From: Candidatus Bipolaricaulota bacterium
Lineage (GTDB): Bacteria > Bipolaricaulota > Bipolaricaulia > UBA7950 > UBA9294
Length of the DNA stretch: 46,981 nt
Direction of reading: 5' to 3'
Assembly (NCBI GenBank): GCA_027007005.1
Contig: JALTFO010000235.1
Span: 1-46,981, forward strand
Shown: positions 15,472 to 24,739 of the stretch, one piece after another
How positions within the stretch are numbered: the first letter of the stretch is position 1
Layout of the letters: every line of letters begins with the position of its first letter
The notes under the pieces: generated by a model
What the model was told of the DNA's origin: nothing
Database searches by the model: none
What the model saw: the letters and a program-made list of their open reading frames with translations, nothing else
Position numbers and translations under genes: made by a program

Positions 15472-16413
15472 ATGATCTCGTATATCGTGCGTCGCATTTT
15501 CCTTGCGGTACCTATTATGCTTGCCGTCTTCACTCTCGTCTTCTTGCTCGTGCGCGTTGCTCCTGGCGATCCTGCGGTGGCTGCTCTTGGCGACTACGCG
15601 TCGCAAGAGGCGGTACAGGCCCTGCGGGACAAGATGGGCCTGAACAAACCTCTTTGGGTCCAGTACGGTGACTCGTTGTACGAGTTCGTTCACGGCAACC
15701 TCGGCTCCTCGTTAATCACCAACGAGCCTGTAGCGAGGCAAGTGGCGGCAGCACTCCCCTATACATTGGAGCTGACCTTTGTTGGAATTCTCTTGGGTAC
15801 AATACTCGGTATTCCGATCGGAATCATCACCGCTCTTAGGAGGAATCACCTCATTGACTATATCGGGCGAGCAGCCTCACTGACCGGTCTTTCCCTACCT
15901 GCATTTTACATGGGAATATTATTAATGCTGCTGTTTTCCATTAGATTACGAATCTTCCCAAGCGTTGGCGGAGGGGATCTTCTCAACATCGCAAGCAACA
16001 TCAGGTACCTATCACTTCCCGCGCTCACTCTCGGGATAATCATGATGGCCTACATCACCCGCATGACCCGCTCGTCTTTTCTCAACGTCCTCCAGGACGA
16101 TTACGTACGTACCGCACGCGCAAAAGGGTTGTCAGAGAGAACTGTCATCTACGGGCACGCACTGCGTAACTCGATCATCCCCATCGCCTCGATCATCGGA
16201 GTATACTCGATCGTTCTGCTTGGTAGCTCCGTGATGACAGAGGTCGTCTTCTCCCGTCCCGGATTAGGAAAACTGATGGTCGGAGCTATGAAACAGCGCG
16301 ATTATGCTACCCTGCAGTCGGTAATGCTGATCTACGCCACGTTCGTGGTGGTAATCAACCTAATCACAGATATCTCCTACGTGTTCTTTGACCCCAGGAT
16401 AAGGTATAGCTGA
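15472..16413 (+). CDS. dppB: Peptide ABC transporter permease DppB
   Basis: A 313-residue inner-membrane permease with about six helices. The N-terminal MISYIVRRI, the VAPGDP segment after helix 1 and the EAA loop (DYVRTARAKGLSERTVIYGH, which contacts the ATPase) are typical of DppB/OppB. The GAGGGAGATA ribosome site lies upstream. The gene is one base from dppC. Confidence 0.95.
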   Translation: MISYIVRRIFLAVPIMLAVFTLVFLLVRVAPGDPAVAALGDYASQEAVQALRDKMGLNKPLWVQYGDSLYEFVHGNLGSSLITNEPVARQVAAALPYTLELTFVGILLGTILGIPIGIITALRRNHLIDYIGRAASLTGLSLPAFYMGILLMLLFSIRLRIFPSVGGGDLLNIASNIRYLSLPALTLGIIMMAYITRMTRSSFLNVLQDDYVRTARAKGLSERTVIYGHALRNSIIPIASIIGVYSIVLLGSSVMTEVVFSRPGLGKLMVGAMKQRDYATLQSVMLIYATFVVVINLITDISYVFFDPRIRYS

Positions 16414-16414
16414 T

Positions 16415-17254
16415 ATGGACCGACGACGAAAGATCCTACGCACGTTTATGAAGAATAAGGCAGCACTGATCGGGGCAATCGTCGCTTTATTGATCGGCAT
16501 CGTGGCTATCTTTGCCCCACTAATCTCTCCGGCCGATCCTCTAGAGCAAGACGTATTCCATCGCTTGTCCCCTCCTGGACACTCACACCTGTTGGGAACT
16601 GATGTCTACGGACGAGATGTCCTGTCACGCATCCTGTGGGGGTCGCGAGTATCACTGACCGTGTCGGTAAGCTCCGTATCCATCGCCATGGTCATTGGAA
16701 CAATCCTGGGGATGATCGCCGGTTTCCGGGGAGGGAAGGTGGAAGCGACAATTATGCGTGGTGTCGACATTCTCATGTCCTTCCCCACGCTGATTCTTGG
16801 GTTGGTGGTAATGGCCGTTCTGGGAAGTGGTTTGAGTAAGCTCATCTTTGCGATCGCGATCGCCCTCATTCCCCGTTTCGTGCGCATCGCACATGCCCCA
16901 ACCTTAGAGATGAGAGAAAAGGACTTTGTCGAAGCAGCGCGGGCGCTCGGGGTAAGCTCCACCCGTCTGTTGACCCGACATATCCTTCCCAATATCTTTG
17001 GCGAGGTACTGGTCATGGGAACGCTGTGGACGGCAACAGCGATCCGCATGGAAGCCAATCTGAGCTTCATCGGACTGGGAGTAAGGCCTCCCACCCCCAC
17101 TTGGGGGAACATGATCCGATCTGGAGTGGAACAACTAGCCGTATCCCACTGGCTAGCGATCTTCCCGGGAATTGCTATCCTAGTTACTGTCCTCTCGTTC
17201 AACATGTTGGGCGATGGTCTGCGCGATATCACGGATCCAAAGCTCTACGAATGA
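16415..17254 (+). CDS. dppC: Peptide ABC transporter permease DppC
   Basis: A 279-residue permease. It has the N-terminal OppC-type leader region, then HLLGTDVYGRDVLSRILWG, the EAA loop with KDFVEAARALGVSSTRLL, and the C-terminal SFIGLGVRPPTPTWGNMI and FNMLGDGLRDITDPK signatures. It pairs with DppB to form the channel. No DppD or DppF ATPase gene follows, so the ATPases must be encoded elsewhere. Confidence 0.95.
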   Translation: MDRRRKILRTFMKNKAALIGAIVALLIGIVAIFAPLISPADPLEQDVFHRLSPPGHSHLLGTDVYGRDVLSRILWGSRVSLTVSVSSVSIAMVIGTILGMIAGFRGGKVEATIMRGVDILMSFPTLILGLVVMAVLGSGLSKLIFAIAIALIPRFVRIAHAPTLEMREKDFVEAARALGVSSTRLLTRHILPNIFGEVLVMGTLWTATAIRMEANLSFIGLGVRPPTPTWGNMIRSGVEQLAVSHWLAIFPGIAILVTVLSFNMLGDGLRDITDPKLYE

Positions 17255-17413
17255 GCTCTAGTACACACACCTCAAGAGCAAGCGGATATGGCGCGCTTCA
17301 CGTCAATTCACTAGCGCTCATGATAGGCATTTGTTAACTGGAGGAGAAGGTTCAAGCATCCCACGCCATGCGGGCAGCAATACAGAAAACCAACCCACAG
17401 CAAGGCATCACAG

Positions 17414-17442
17414 TTGACATTCACAGTTTGTTGTGATAGGGT
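17414..17442 (+). promoter_or_regulatory. sigma70-type promoter of the LCP-rsfS unit
   Basis: TTGACA (17414-17419, perfect), a 17-base spacer and TAGGGT (17437-17442, 3/6). The leader to the LCP start codon at 17476 is about 27 bases and holds GAGGGGGAG. The rest of the dppC-LCP gap (17255-17413) shows nothing recognisable. Confidence 0.6.
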
Positions 17443-17475
17443 CAAGTCTAAGGATCGATTTTGAGGGGGAGAACA

Positions 17476-18654
17476 ATGCGTAAGCAGATCCTATTTGCCC
17501 TGGGTGCGGTAGTTGTTGTCATTGGAATTGTCATCGGATGGTATCTTGTCACGCAGCGCCACGTCGGACGTTTGGTAGCGCAGGGAAAGCGAACTAACAT
17601 CCTGGTATTGGGCTTGGACAAGGCGGGAAGCAAGCATCGCAGCGATACGATGATGCTCTTGAGCTTGTCCCCCAGCAAGGATGTTGTGCTTCTCTCCATC
17701 CCACGCGACTTGCGTGTCAAACTCGACGATGGCAGCTTTCACAAACTGAATGCTGCCTATGCAACCGGCGGAGCAACACAGGCCCGCAAGACAGTCGGCA
17801 GCCTACTCGGAGTTAACATCCCATTCTACATTGCGCTTGACTACGCTGTCTTTGAACAGCTCATCGACCAACTCGGTGGCGTAACGATGACCGTGGATCA
17901 GGCGATGAAATACGACGACAATAGTGCCAATCCGCCGCTGCACATCGACATTCAGCCAGGAACACAAACATTTGATGGCAAGACTGCCATGGAGTACGTC
18001 CGCTACCGCGGAGATAGCGGTGATCTGGGAAGGATCAGCAGGCAACAGAAGCTACTAACAGCGATCTTGCAGGAGCGCTTCCAGAACAAGGACTACACCA
18101 GCATACACAAGATGGTTCGAGCGATCAATCCGTACCTGCACACGAACCTATCCCTCGTTGACTTGTACGACATAGCGAAAATCGTGCATGGAGTGGACGT
18201 GCAACATGTCCAGATGGCGACAATCCCCAGCACTCCTGTTACAATCGGCGATATCAACTTCCTTGAACCGCAGGTGGTGGCAATGGAGAGCATGATCGCT
18301 CACCTAATCCGGGGAGTAAATCTCCTCACCCCAAGTGACATCACAGTAGCTGTATTCAACGGTAATGGGACAAGAATGGTAGCAAGCAGAGCGGCTGCTT
18401 ACCTCAAGGCACGCAACTTTGTGATTGATAAGATCGCTAACGCCGAGACCTTCGGTTACGATAAGACCTACATCATCGCCCTGAACGATATGGCGAAGGC
18501 CCAGATGCTGCAAGCTACGCTACCGCAACCCGATGACGCGACGATCGTCTCCCCCGACGAATTGTCCACGCACTACAGCGCCCTTCTACCATACACTCCG
18601 AAAGGCACCGACCTCCTGTTGATCGCCGGAAAGGGATTTGATATTAATGAGTAA
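17476..18654 (+). CDS. LytR-CpsA-Psr (LCP) family protein with LytR_C domain
   Basis: A 392-residue membrane-anchored protein. One N-terminal helix (residues 5-24) is followed by the LCP catalytic domain (about 40-215), with the conserved LGLDKAGSKHRSDTMMLLS, the SIPRDLRV strand and YVRYRGDSGDLGRISRQQ. Arg and Asp in these motifs bind pyrophosphate and Mg in known LCP enzymes. A LytR_C domain follows (about 288-392). LCP proteins move polymers from undecaprenyl carriers to peptidoglycan. In a diderm the acceptor polymer is uncertain. The ATG at 17476 is chosen over the upstream TTG because of its ribosome site. Its end overlaps rsfS by eight bases. Confidence 0.9.
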   Translation: MRKQILFALGAVVVVIGIVIGWYLVTQRHVGRLVAQGKRTNILVLGLDKAGSKHRSDTMMLLSLSPSKDVVLLSIPRDLRVKLDDGSFHKLNAAYATGGATQARKTVGSLLGVNIPFYIALDYAVFEQLIDQLGGVTMTVDQAMKYDDNSANPPLHIDIQPGTQTFDGKTAMEYVRYRGDSGDLGRISRQQKLLTAILQERFQNKDYTSIHKMVRAINPYLHTNLSLVDLYDIAKIVHGVDVQHVQMATIPSTPVTIGDINFLEPQVVAMESMIAHLIRGVNLLTPSDITVAVFNGNGTRMVASRAAAYLKARNFVIDKIANAETFGYDKTYIIALNDMAKAQMLQATLPQPDDATIVSPDELSTHYSALLPYTPKGTDLLLIAGKGFDINE

Positions 18655-18973
18655 CCAAAATGGCTTGTTAGATACAATCCTCCATCTGATCGATGAGAAG
18701 AAGGGAGGGCGCAGTGTAGTCATCGACCTGCGCGATGCGCCTATTCCGACCGAGTACTTCATCATCGCCGAGGGAGAGAACCCAGTACACGTAAAGGCAA
18801 TTATATCAGCACTGCGATCAAACCTGCCTCACAAGCCGCTACACCGCGAGGGCGTGAGTGAACAGCGCTGGGTTGTCCTCGACTACGGAGACATCGTCGT
18901 ACACGTATTCACCAAAGAGGCACGCGACTTCTACGACATAGAATCGTTATGGGCAGATCACATTGTGACGTAA
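18647..18973 (+). CDS. rsfS: Ribosomal silencing factor RsfS
   Basis: A 108-residue RsfS/Iojap family protein that blocks subunit joining by binding uL14 on the 50S subunit. It has VVIDLRDAPIPTEYFIIAEG in place of the usual DLR..s..tDyFVi, then WVVLDYGDIVVHVFTKEARDFYDIESLW at the C terminus, which is the family signature. The start ATG at 18647 lies within the end of the LCP gene, with AAAGGGA upstream, so it is translationally coupled. A 5' in-frame start at 18638 is less likely. Confidence 0.95.
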   Translation: MSNQNGLLDTILHLIDEKKGGRSVVIDLRDAPIPTEYFIIAEGENPVHVKAIISALRSNLPHKPLHREGVSEQRWVVLDYGDIVVHVFTKEARDFYDIESLWADHIVT

Positions 18974-19093
18974 GAGACTCGCCACCCACATCGGATTGGA
19001 TCGTTTCTACCTTCCACGCATCACCCGATCACCCAACTCCCGTTTGGATGCTTTGACGAAGAAGCTAATAGCGGATAGAATCAGTAGGATCAG

Positions 19094-19177
19094 GCCAGAG
19101 TGGCGGAATTGGCAGACGCGCGGGACTCAAAATCCCGTGGCCCTCGGGTCGTGTGGGTTCGACTCCCACCTCTGGCA
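19094..19177 (+). tRNA. tRNA-Leu(CAA)
   Basis: A class II tRNA: acceptor GCCAGAG/CTCTGGC, anticodon loop CTCAAAA (anticodon CAA), long variable arm (TGGCCCTCGGGTCG) and T loop TTCGACT with stem GTGGG/CCCAC. No CCA is encoded. It stands alone between rsfS and the end of ftsZ. The 200 bases that follow hold no gene I can support. Confidence 0.95.
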
Positions 19178-19377
19178 GAGTATCTGTTATTATCTTGTCG
19201 CACGGTGACTCCCTTCGGATGTTTTAGTGTATGATTTGTGATATGGGCATAGCATTAGAGGGGCTTTCTAACCATCAAACCCATTCCCAGGAATGAGAAT
19301 GCCAGAACGCATCACACGGAGGCAACACTAAGCAATCGTCGAGAAACAATCCCCAATCGTTCTGAATGTAGGGGCTC

Positions 19378-20505
19378 CTAGTCTCCGTCACTCCCCCACG
19401 GTCGGGTCTTCTCGTCGCGCGTCTTGCGACTGCGGCGCAGGTAAGTGGGAATATCAAAGTCATCTGCGCCAAGCGGTCTTTCTTTCTGCATCTTGGCGAG
19501 CATCGTCTCGTTTCCCAGCGCGGATCCCTCTTCTTCATCGCCCGGACGGACCACGGCAAATCCAGTAGCGATCACTGTCAAGCGCACTTTCTCCATGCCG
19601 TCGCGAATCGCTGTCCCAAAGATGATGTCGGCCCGATCGGAGACCGCCTCACGGATAAGGGACGCTGCCTCGGTGACTTCCTCCAGCGTGAGGTCGTTAC
19701 CGCCTGTGATGTTCATGATAACCTTGCGTGCGCCCTTGATTGAGGCATCGAGAAGGGGTGAAAGGATCGCGTTTCTCGCCGCTTCCTTGGTCTTTCCTTC
19801 TCCTTCTCCCTCACCGATTCCCATCATTGCCGTGCCCGCACCGCGGATTACGCTCTCGATGTCGGCAAAGTCGAGGTTAATCATGCCGGGGACCGTTATC
19901 AGATCAGATATTCCCTCGACTCCTTGCCGCAGCACCTCATCCGCCATCTCAAATGCACGCGTTATTGGCATGTCCGTAGGCGCAACCTTTAGCAGTTTAT
20001 CATTGGAGATTGTTATCAACGCGTCAACCTCTTGAGAGAGACGGCTAATTCCCGCCTCGGCCTTCTCAGCACGGGCCAAGCCTTCAAAAGAGAACGGGCG
20101 AGTGACAATACCTGTAGTGAGTATCCCGGCCTCCTTGGCCAGCGATGCGATCACCGGAGCTGCTCCCGTTCCTGTCCCACCCCCCATTCCGCAGGTGATG
20201 AACGCCATGTCTACACCGCTCAGCAGGTCTGCAATCTCCTCGTGGCTCTCTTCAGCAGCCAAACGACCAATCTCAGGGTTCCCACCGGCGCCAAGGCCGC
20301 TCGTCAGTTTTCTTCCAATCTGCAACGTGTGGTGTGCTTGTACTACATCTAACACCTGCGCGTCGGTGTTCACCACAACGAGCTCTACTCCATTTACGAG
20401 ATTGTTGGCGAACATACGGTCGACGGCATTGCCGCCGCCGCCGCCAACTCCAATGACCATCAATCGCGCTGGAGGGGTAAGAGTCCTCTCATCTACCATT
20501 GCCAT
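19378..20505 (-). CDS. ftsZ: Cell division GTPase FtsZ
   Basis: A 375-residue tubulin homologue that forms the Z ring. The GTP-binding signature GGGTGTG is at 108-114, the N-terminal glycine run GVGGGGGNAVDRM is present, and the T7 loop NLDFAD at 210-215 carries the catalytic Asp. The C-terminal peptide DFDIPTYLRR keeps the conserved core that binds FtsA. The linker between globular domain and tail is short. It is the last gene of the envelope cluster, eight bases after ftsA. An internal ATG at 20499 is an alternative start. Confidence 0.97.
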   Translation of the reverse strand: MAMVDERTLTPPARLMVIGVGGGGGNAVDRMFANNLVNGVELVVVNTDAQVLDVVQAHHTLQIGRKLTSGLGAGGNPEIGRLAAEESHEEIADLLSGVDMAFITCGMGGGTGTGAAPVIASLAKEAGILTTGIVTRPFSFEGLARAEKAEAGISRLSQEVDALITISNDKLLKVAPTDMPITRAFEMADEVLRQGVEGISDLITVPGMINLDFADIESVIRGAGTAMMGIGEGEGEGKTKEAARNAILSPLLDASIKGARKVIMNITGGNDLTLEEVTEAASLIREAVSDRADIIFGTAIRDGMEKVRLTVIATGFAVVRPGDEEEGSALGNETMLAKMQKERPLGADDFDIPTYLRRSRKTRDEKTRPWGSDGD

Positions 20506-20512
20506 TCCTCTC

Positions 20513-21745
20513 CTACCCCCGGAAGAAACGATTGAACCAGGCGAAGAGCTTGTTAATCAACGACCCCTTCTTCCTATCATATCGCCTCTTTGAAAAGTCT
20601 TTGGTCTCGATCGCGTATCGCAACAGCCCAATTGACGTGGCATAGATTGGGGACTCCACGATATCGCGCAATCCATGTATCCCTTGTGGAATCTTCCCAC
20701 GGCGCACCGGAATGCCATAGCGCTGGTGAGCAAACTCCACTATCCCATCCAGAAGGGACGTTCCACCAGTGAGTACGAGTCCAGCGGGCACAAGGTCACG
20801 ATAGCCGGCATCCTCAACTTCTTGCATCGCCAGGTCGAGGAGTTCCTCAACGCGCGGTTCAATGATCTTCGCGAGCTTCTTCTTGGAGACGGTCTTCTTC
20901 TCGTCGCCGCCAATCGTTGCCACTTCGATCTTCTCATCTTCACCAACGCTCTCTACCAGCGCAGTCCCTGCCTGCTTCTTGATGAGTTCAGCCTCTTCAA
21001 TCGGAGTCTGCAAACCCACGGTGATATCGTTTGTAATATGCTCTCCAGCGATGGGGATGACCTTGGAAAACCAGATGTCTCCTCCGCGGAAGACACTGAT
21101 ATCCGTTGTGCCTCCACCGATATCAAGCAGGATAACGCCAAGCTCCTTCTCTGCCGACGAGAGGACCGCAAGTGATGAAGCGATCGGCTCTAAGACGATC
21201 TGCTCGATCCCAATGTCAAGACTCTCCACGCAGCGGACGAGATTGTGCACCGCAGTGATCGCGCCGGTGACGATATGCACATCCACCTCAAGGCGTGTGC
21301 CGGTCATCCCAACAGGGTCAGTGATTCCATCCTGCCCATCCACGATGTATTGCCGCGGGATGACGTGAATCATCTCGCTTGCAGGCGGTAGTTGAATCGC
21401 CTGCGCTGTTTCCACCACACGATGGATGTCATCTTCTGTGATTATACGATCGGGACGGTTGATCGATACTGTTCCACTATTATTAATGGAGTTGATGTGT
21501 TTGCCAGCAATGCCAACATAGACTGAGTCTATCTTAACATCTGCCATGTTCTCCGCCTCTTCGACTGCCTTGCGTATCGAAGAGATCGTGCGGCCAATGT
21601 CGACTACCACACCCTTCTCCAACCCGTGCGATTCTGCTTTGCCCATGCCGATGATCTCGATCAGTCCATTGGCCACATTCCCGACCAGGGCAACGACTTT
21701 GGTCGTCCCTACATCGAGGCCGACCACCACTCTTTCTTTTCTCAT
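20513..21745 (-). CDS. ftsA: Cell division protein FtsA
   Basis: A 410-residue actin-like ATPase that ties FtsZ to the membrane. The phosphate-1 loop is GLDVGTTKVVALVG, and the later LLDIGGGTTDISVF and LVLTGGTSLLDG motifs are typical. The SHDS-1C domain lies between. The C-terminal amphipathic helix (LINKLFAWFNRFFRG) is the membrane-targeting sequence. Its start overlaps the ftsQ stop by four bases. Confidence 0.97.
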   Translation of the reverse strand: MRKERVVVGLDVGTTKVVALVGNVANGLIEIIGMGKAESHGLEKGVVVDIGRTISSIRKAVEEAENMADVKIDSVYVGIAGKHINSINNSGTVSINRPDRIITEDDIHRVVETAQAIQLPPASEMIHVIPRQYIVDGQDGITDPVGMTGTRLEVDVHIVTGAITAVHNLVRCVESLDIGIEQIVLEPIASSLAVLSSAEKELGVILLDIGGGTTDISVFRGGDIWFSKVIPIAGEHITNDITVGLQTPIEEAELIKKQAGTALVESVGEDEKIEVATIGGDEKKTVSKKKLAKIIEPRVEELLDLAMQEVEDAGYRDLVPAGLVLTGGTSLLDGIVEFAHQRYGIPVRRGKIPQGIHGLRDIVESPIYATSIGLLRYAIETKDFSKRRYDRKKGSLINKLFAWFNRFFRG

Positions 21746-22485
21746 CGGTTCACCACCTTACGGGGCACAAGTCTTGCCTCACCCCCAAATCTAAGATCTA
21801 TCGTCTGATAGTCCCCAAGATCGATCGTTCTAAGCAGCGCCTTCAGTTCGCCGATCCGCCCCTTAATATCGCTCAACGGGCCGAGCACTACCTTCCCCTC
21901 ATCAACCGTATACATGCTGATCGCACTTGAGTCCGAGAAGTCGATGCGAGAGAAGAGATCTCTTCCCAGCTTCTTCTGACGCAGGTACACAAGTGTCCCC
22001 AGGACATCACCACTTACAGAAATCTTTCCCGAAGGACCTGTCTCTAAGCTCACTCCACTAACTTGAATAAACTGTGTGCTAGAGTCCCTTGCATAGCCAA
22101 CGATCACACCATCCTCCCCAAGGATCATCATCCGTTTCAAATCTGTGGGATCGATAACGAGTGCAATTGGAGTCCGCTCGCGAACTGTAATCTCAAGCGT
22201 GTGGGGGAGGACCCTACGAAGTGTTACACCCATTATCCAGGGAAGCCGTAACAGAGAAGTACGCGCTTGTTTGAGCGGAGCGCGTAACAGGTTCACTCCG
22301 TTTTGAATACCACAGCTATCTTCAATCTTCGCAGCAGATGTATAGTAGTTCCCTTTTACTACAATCTTCCGCAGATCAAAGATACGCACCCAAGGTGTAT
22401 ACAGGGCGATGATGGCAGCAGCGATAAGAATCCCCCCTATGACGGCAGCCCAGCGAACAGCACTTCTCGGTTCCCCCTCGTTCAC
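21742..22485 (-). CDS. ftsQ: Cell division protein FtsQ/DivIB
   Basis: A 247-residue bitopic protein: a short cytoplasmic N terminus, one helix at about 12-31, then a POTRA domain (about 36-105) with VKGNYYTSAAKI and the VRERTPIALV strand, and a periplasmic FtsQ-type domain. It links FtsB/FtsL to the divisome. Sequence is poorly conserved, as usual, but position between murB and ftsA supports the call. Four-base overlaps on both sides. Confidence 0.9.
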   Translation of the reverse strand: MNEGEPRSAVRWAAVIGGILIAAAIIALYTPWVRIFDLRKIVVKGNYYTSAAKIEDSCGIQNGVNLLRAPLKQARTSLLRLPWIMGVTLRRVLPHTLEITVRERTPIALVIDPTDLKRMMILGEDGVIVGYARDSSTQFIQVSGVSLETGPSGKISVSGDVLGTLVYLRQKKLGRDLFSRIDFSDSSAISMYTVDEGKVVLGPLSDIKGRIGELKALLRTIDLGDYQTIDLRFGGEARLVPRKVVNR

Positions 22486-23420
22486 CCGTCAACGACCTCA
22501 ATCTCCAAGTCAAGCAAGATATGGAAACTTTTATACACCTTTTGGCGCGCAATGTCAATTATTCTGCGGATCTCAGCACTGCTCGCCCCCCCTAGATTGA
22601 TAATAAAATTGGCGTGTATGTCAGATACCTTGGCCATTCCAACCCGAAACCCCTTCAATCCGACACGCTCGATCAATTCACCTGCAGAAGGGCCAATTGG
22701 GTTCTTGAAGGTGCATCCGGCACTGGGAAAGCCAACTGGTTGTGTAGCCGCGCGCCGGGAAAGAAGTCGCTCGCGATCGTATGTTTTTCCATCGAGGAAG
22801 AGGCGGGCTCCAAGTACTGGAAGGCGCAATTTCAGGATTGAACTGGTCCGATAGGAGAAGTCACACGCATCCCCGTCGATCGATTCGAGAGTACCATTTG
22901 CTGTGAGCACGGAGACCTTCTTCACAATCTCCCCGATCGATCGCTCTTTGATGCCGGCATTCATCGCGATCGCCCCACCCAAGCTCCCGGGGATACCGGC
23001 AAGGAAATCAAGGCAGTAGCTATCGTGTGTATTTGCAAGAGAAACTAGTGCAGTAAGTGACACACCGCTGTCTGCCAGCAGGTAGTTATCGCTTATTGTG
23101 CATGAGGCGAGATGCTCTGTTGAGATAACAAGTCCACGGTAGCCGCTATCAGAAAACAGGGTATTGGAACCTCTTCCTAGGATGAAGTAGGGAACTCCAT
23201 GTTCGCGGCACGTACGGATCGCTTCGATCAGGGATTCTTTGCTTGCAGGAAGGAAGAAGCCCTCAGCAGGGCCACCAACTTGGATCGTTGTGTGATCCGA
23301 TAATGGCTCTCCCCTTCTCAATTCACCCGGGAGGGAGTCAGTAGAGGAGCATACTATATCTATGCGGCGCAGAAGCTTCCTTCCTCTAAGAAACGCGACA
23401 GGCTCGTGGTCACCGTCCAT
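22482..23420 (-). CDS. murB: UDP-N-acetylmuramate dehydrogenase MurB
   Basis: A 312-residue FAD enzyme that reduces UDP-GlcNAc-enolpyruvate to UDP-MurNAc in the cytoplasm. The FAD motif GRGSNTL is at 82-88, with LAGIPGSLGGAIAMNAG in the second FAD loop. The proton-donor loop PSAGCTFKNP has Cys where many homologues have Ser; both are known in the family. The N terminus is about 20 residues longer than usual before LSDHTTIQVGG and overlaps the end of murC by 61 bases, so a later alternative start is possible. GGAG upstream of the ATG at 23420 favours the long form. Confidence 0.93.
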   Translation of the reverse strand: MDGDHEPVAFLRGRKLLRRIDIVCSSTDSLPGELRRGEPLSDHTTIQVGGPAEGFFLPASKESLIEAIRTCREHGVPYFILGRGSNTLFSDSGYRGLVISTEHLASCTISDNYLLADSGVSLTALVSLANTHDSYCLDFLAGIPGSLGGAIAMNAGIKERSIGEIVKKVSVLTANGTLESIDGDACDFSYRTSSILKLRLPVLGARLFLDGKTYDRERLLSRRAATQPVGFPSAGCTFKNPIGPSAGELIERVGLKGFRVGMAKVSDIHANFIINLGGASSAEIRRIIDIARQKVYKSFHILLDLEIEVVDG

Positions 23421-24739
23421 ATGTCACCCGCTCCAAAGCTGATGATGAAGTCTCCCGGTTCGATATAGGTCTTGAGAAAAGAGAGCACTTCCTCCTTGTC
23501 GTGAATAAGGAGCGGATCGTTCCCGGTGCTACGGCTGATCGAATCGACGATCCTCTGCGAAGTGACACCTGGGATTGGGCGCTCGTAGGCCGGATAGATC
23601 GGTGTTACTACAACGGTATCGGCCAGACGGAACGCCGCGCCAAATTCGCTTCCAATCGCCTGCGTACGCGTGTAACGGTGCGGCTGGAAGACAGCTACTA
23701 TTCTCCTATTCGTCCACCCCGAACGGATCGCCTGCAGGGTGACCTCAATCTCCTCTGGGAGATGCGCGTAGTCATCGACAACCGTCACCCCATTCTCCTC
23801 AAGCAACTGGAAGCGACGCTTAGGAAGCTGAAAGTCAGCAATCGCTTCGGCTGCATCGGCAAGTGGCACACCAGCAGTATACACCGCACCGATCGCACAG
23901 AGTGCATTTCGCACGTTGTGATCACCAGGAGCGGGGAGGAACACGTGTGCCTTGTGTTCACCGTGATAGACAAGATCGAATGTCGTATGGAAGTGATAGT
24001 GAGAGATGTTCACCGCACGCAGATCGGCATTAGGGTGCACGCCGACCTTGAGTACAGAGGGAAGTTCATCAGCAAGGGAACGCACGTTTGCATCATCGAT
24101 CGCCAGTACGGATCTGCCCGCCTGAAGGATGTAGCGTTTGAAGCTCTCCTTGATCGCCTTCAGGGTGTGGTATGTCCCCAAGTGATCCCGACCAATATTG
24201 TTGAGAACAGCGATCGTTGGCCGGATGGCAAGGAACAAGCCATCGCTCTCATCTACCTCAGTTACGAACACCTCTCCTGCTCCGAGATGGGAGTTTCCAC
24301 CCAAGCCGGGGCAGTGAGCACCAACAAGGTAACTTGGATCCCTGCCGGTATTGCGCAGGATCGTCGCTGTCATCGCGGTGGTCGTGGTCTTCCCGTGTGT
24401 TCCAGCAACGCCGATGCTAGTGTAGCCATCGATTACGCGTGCCAGCGCGTGCAATCGGTGCACAACAGGCAGGTTGAGCCTGTGCGCTGCCTCGATTTCA
24501 ACATTCTGCGTTGCAATAGCCGAGGAGACGATCACCTCATCTACACGGTCATCTACAATTGAAGCATCGTGACCAATGTGAATTGCCGCACCGGCCCGCT
24601 GCAGGTACTGCGTCTGTGCATTCTCACGCAGATCAGAGCCAGAGACACTGCTCCCCCCAGCGAGCATCACCGCGGCGAGCCCACTCATCCCAGCGCCGGC
24701 TATTCCCACAAAGTGGTAGCGCTTGTGTGCGCCGATCAA
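23360..24739 (-). CDS. murC: UDP-N-acetylmuramate-L-alanine ligase MurC
   Basis: A 459-residue ATP-dependent ligase that adds L-Ala to UDP-MurNAc. The Rossmann start HFVGIAGAGMSGLA precedes the P-loop GTHGKTTT (113-120). EVDESDGLF and NIGRDHLGTYH are the Mg and substrate motifs, and the C-terminal DDYAHLPEE and FQPHRYTRT segments distinguish MurC from MurD/E/F. It sits between murG and murB as in many fts clusters. Confidence 0.97.
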   Translation of the reverse strand: MIGAHKRYHFVGIAGAGMSGLAAVMLAGGSSVSGSDLRENAQTQYLQRAGAAIHIGHDASIVDDRVDEVIVSSAIATQNVEIEAAHRLNLPVVHRLHALARVIDGYTSIGVAGTHGKTTTTAMTATILRNTGRDPSYLVGAHCPGLGGNSHLGAGEVFVTEVDESDGLFLAIRPTIAVLNNIGRDHLGTYHTLKAIKESFKRYILQAGRSVLAIDDANVRSLADELPSVLKVGVHPNADLRAVNISHYHFHTTFDLVYHGEHKAHVFLPAPGDHNVRNALCAIGAVYTAGVPLADAAEAIADFQLPKRRFQLLEENGVTVVDDYAHLPEEIEVTLQAIRSGWTNRRIVAVFQPHRYTRTQAIGSEFGAAFRLADTVVVTPIYPAYERPIPGVTSQRIVDSISRSTGNDPLLIHDKEEVLSFLKTYIEPGDFIISFGAGDIWTVTTSLSRFLEEGSFCAA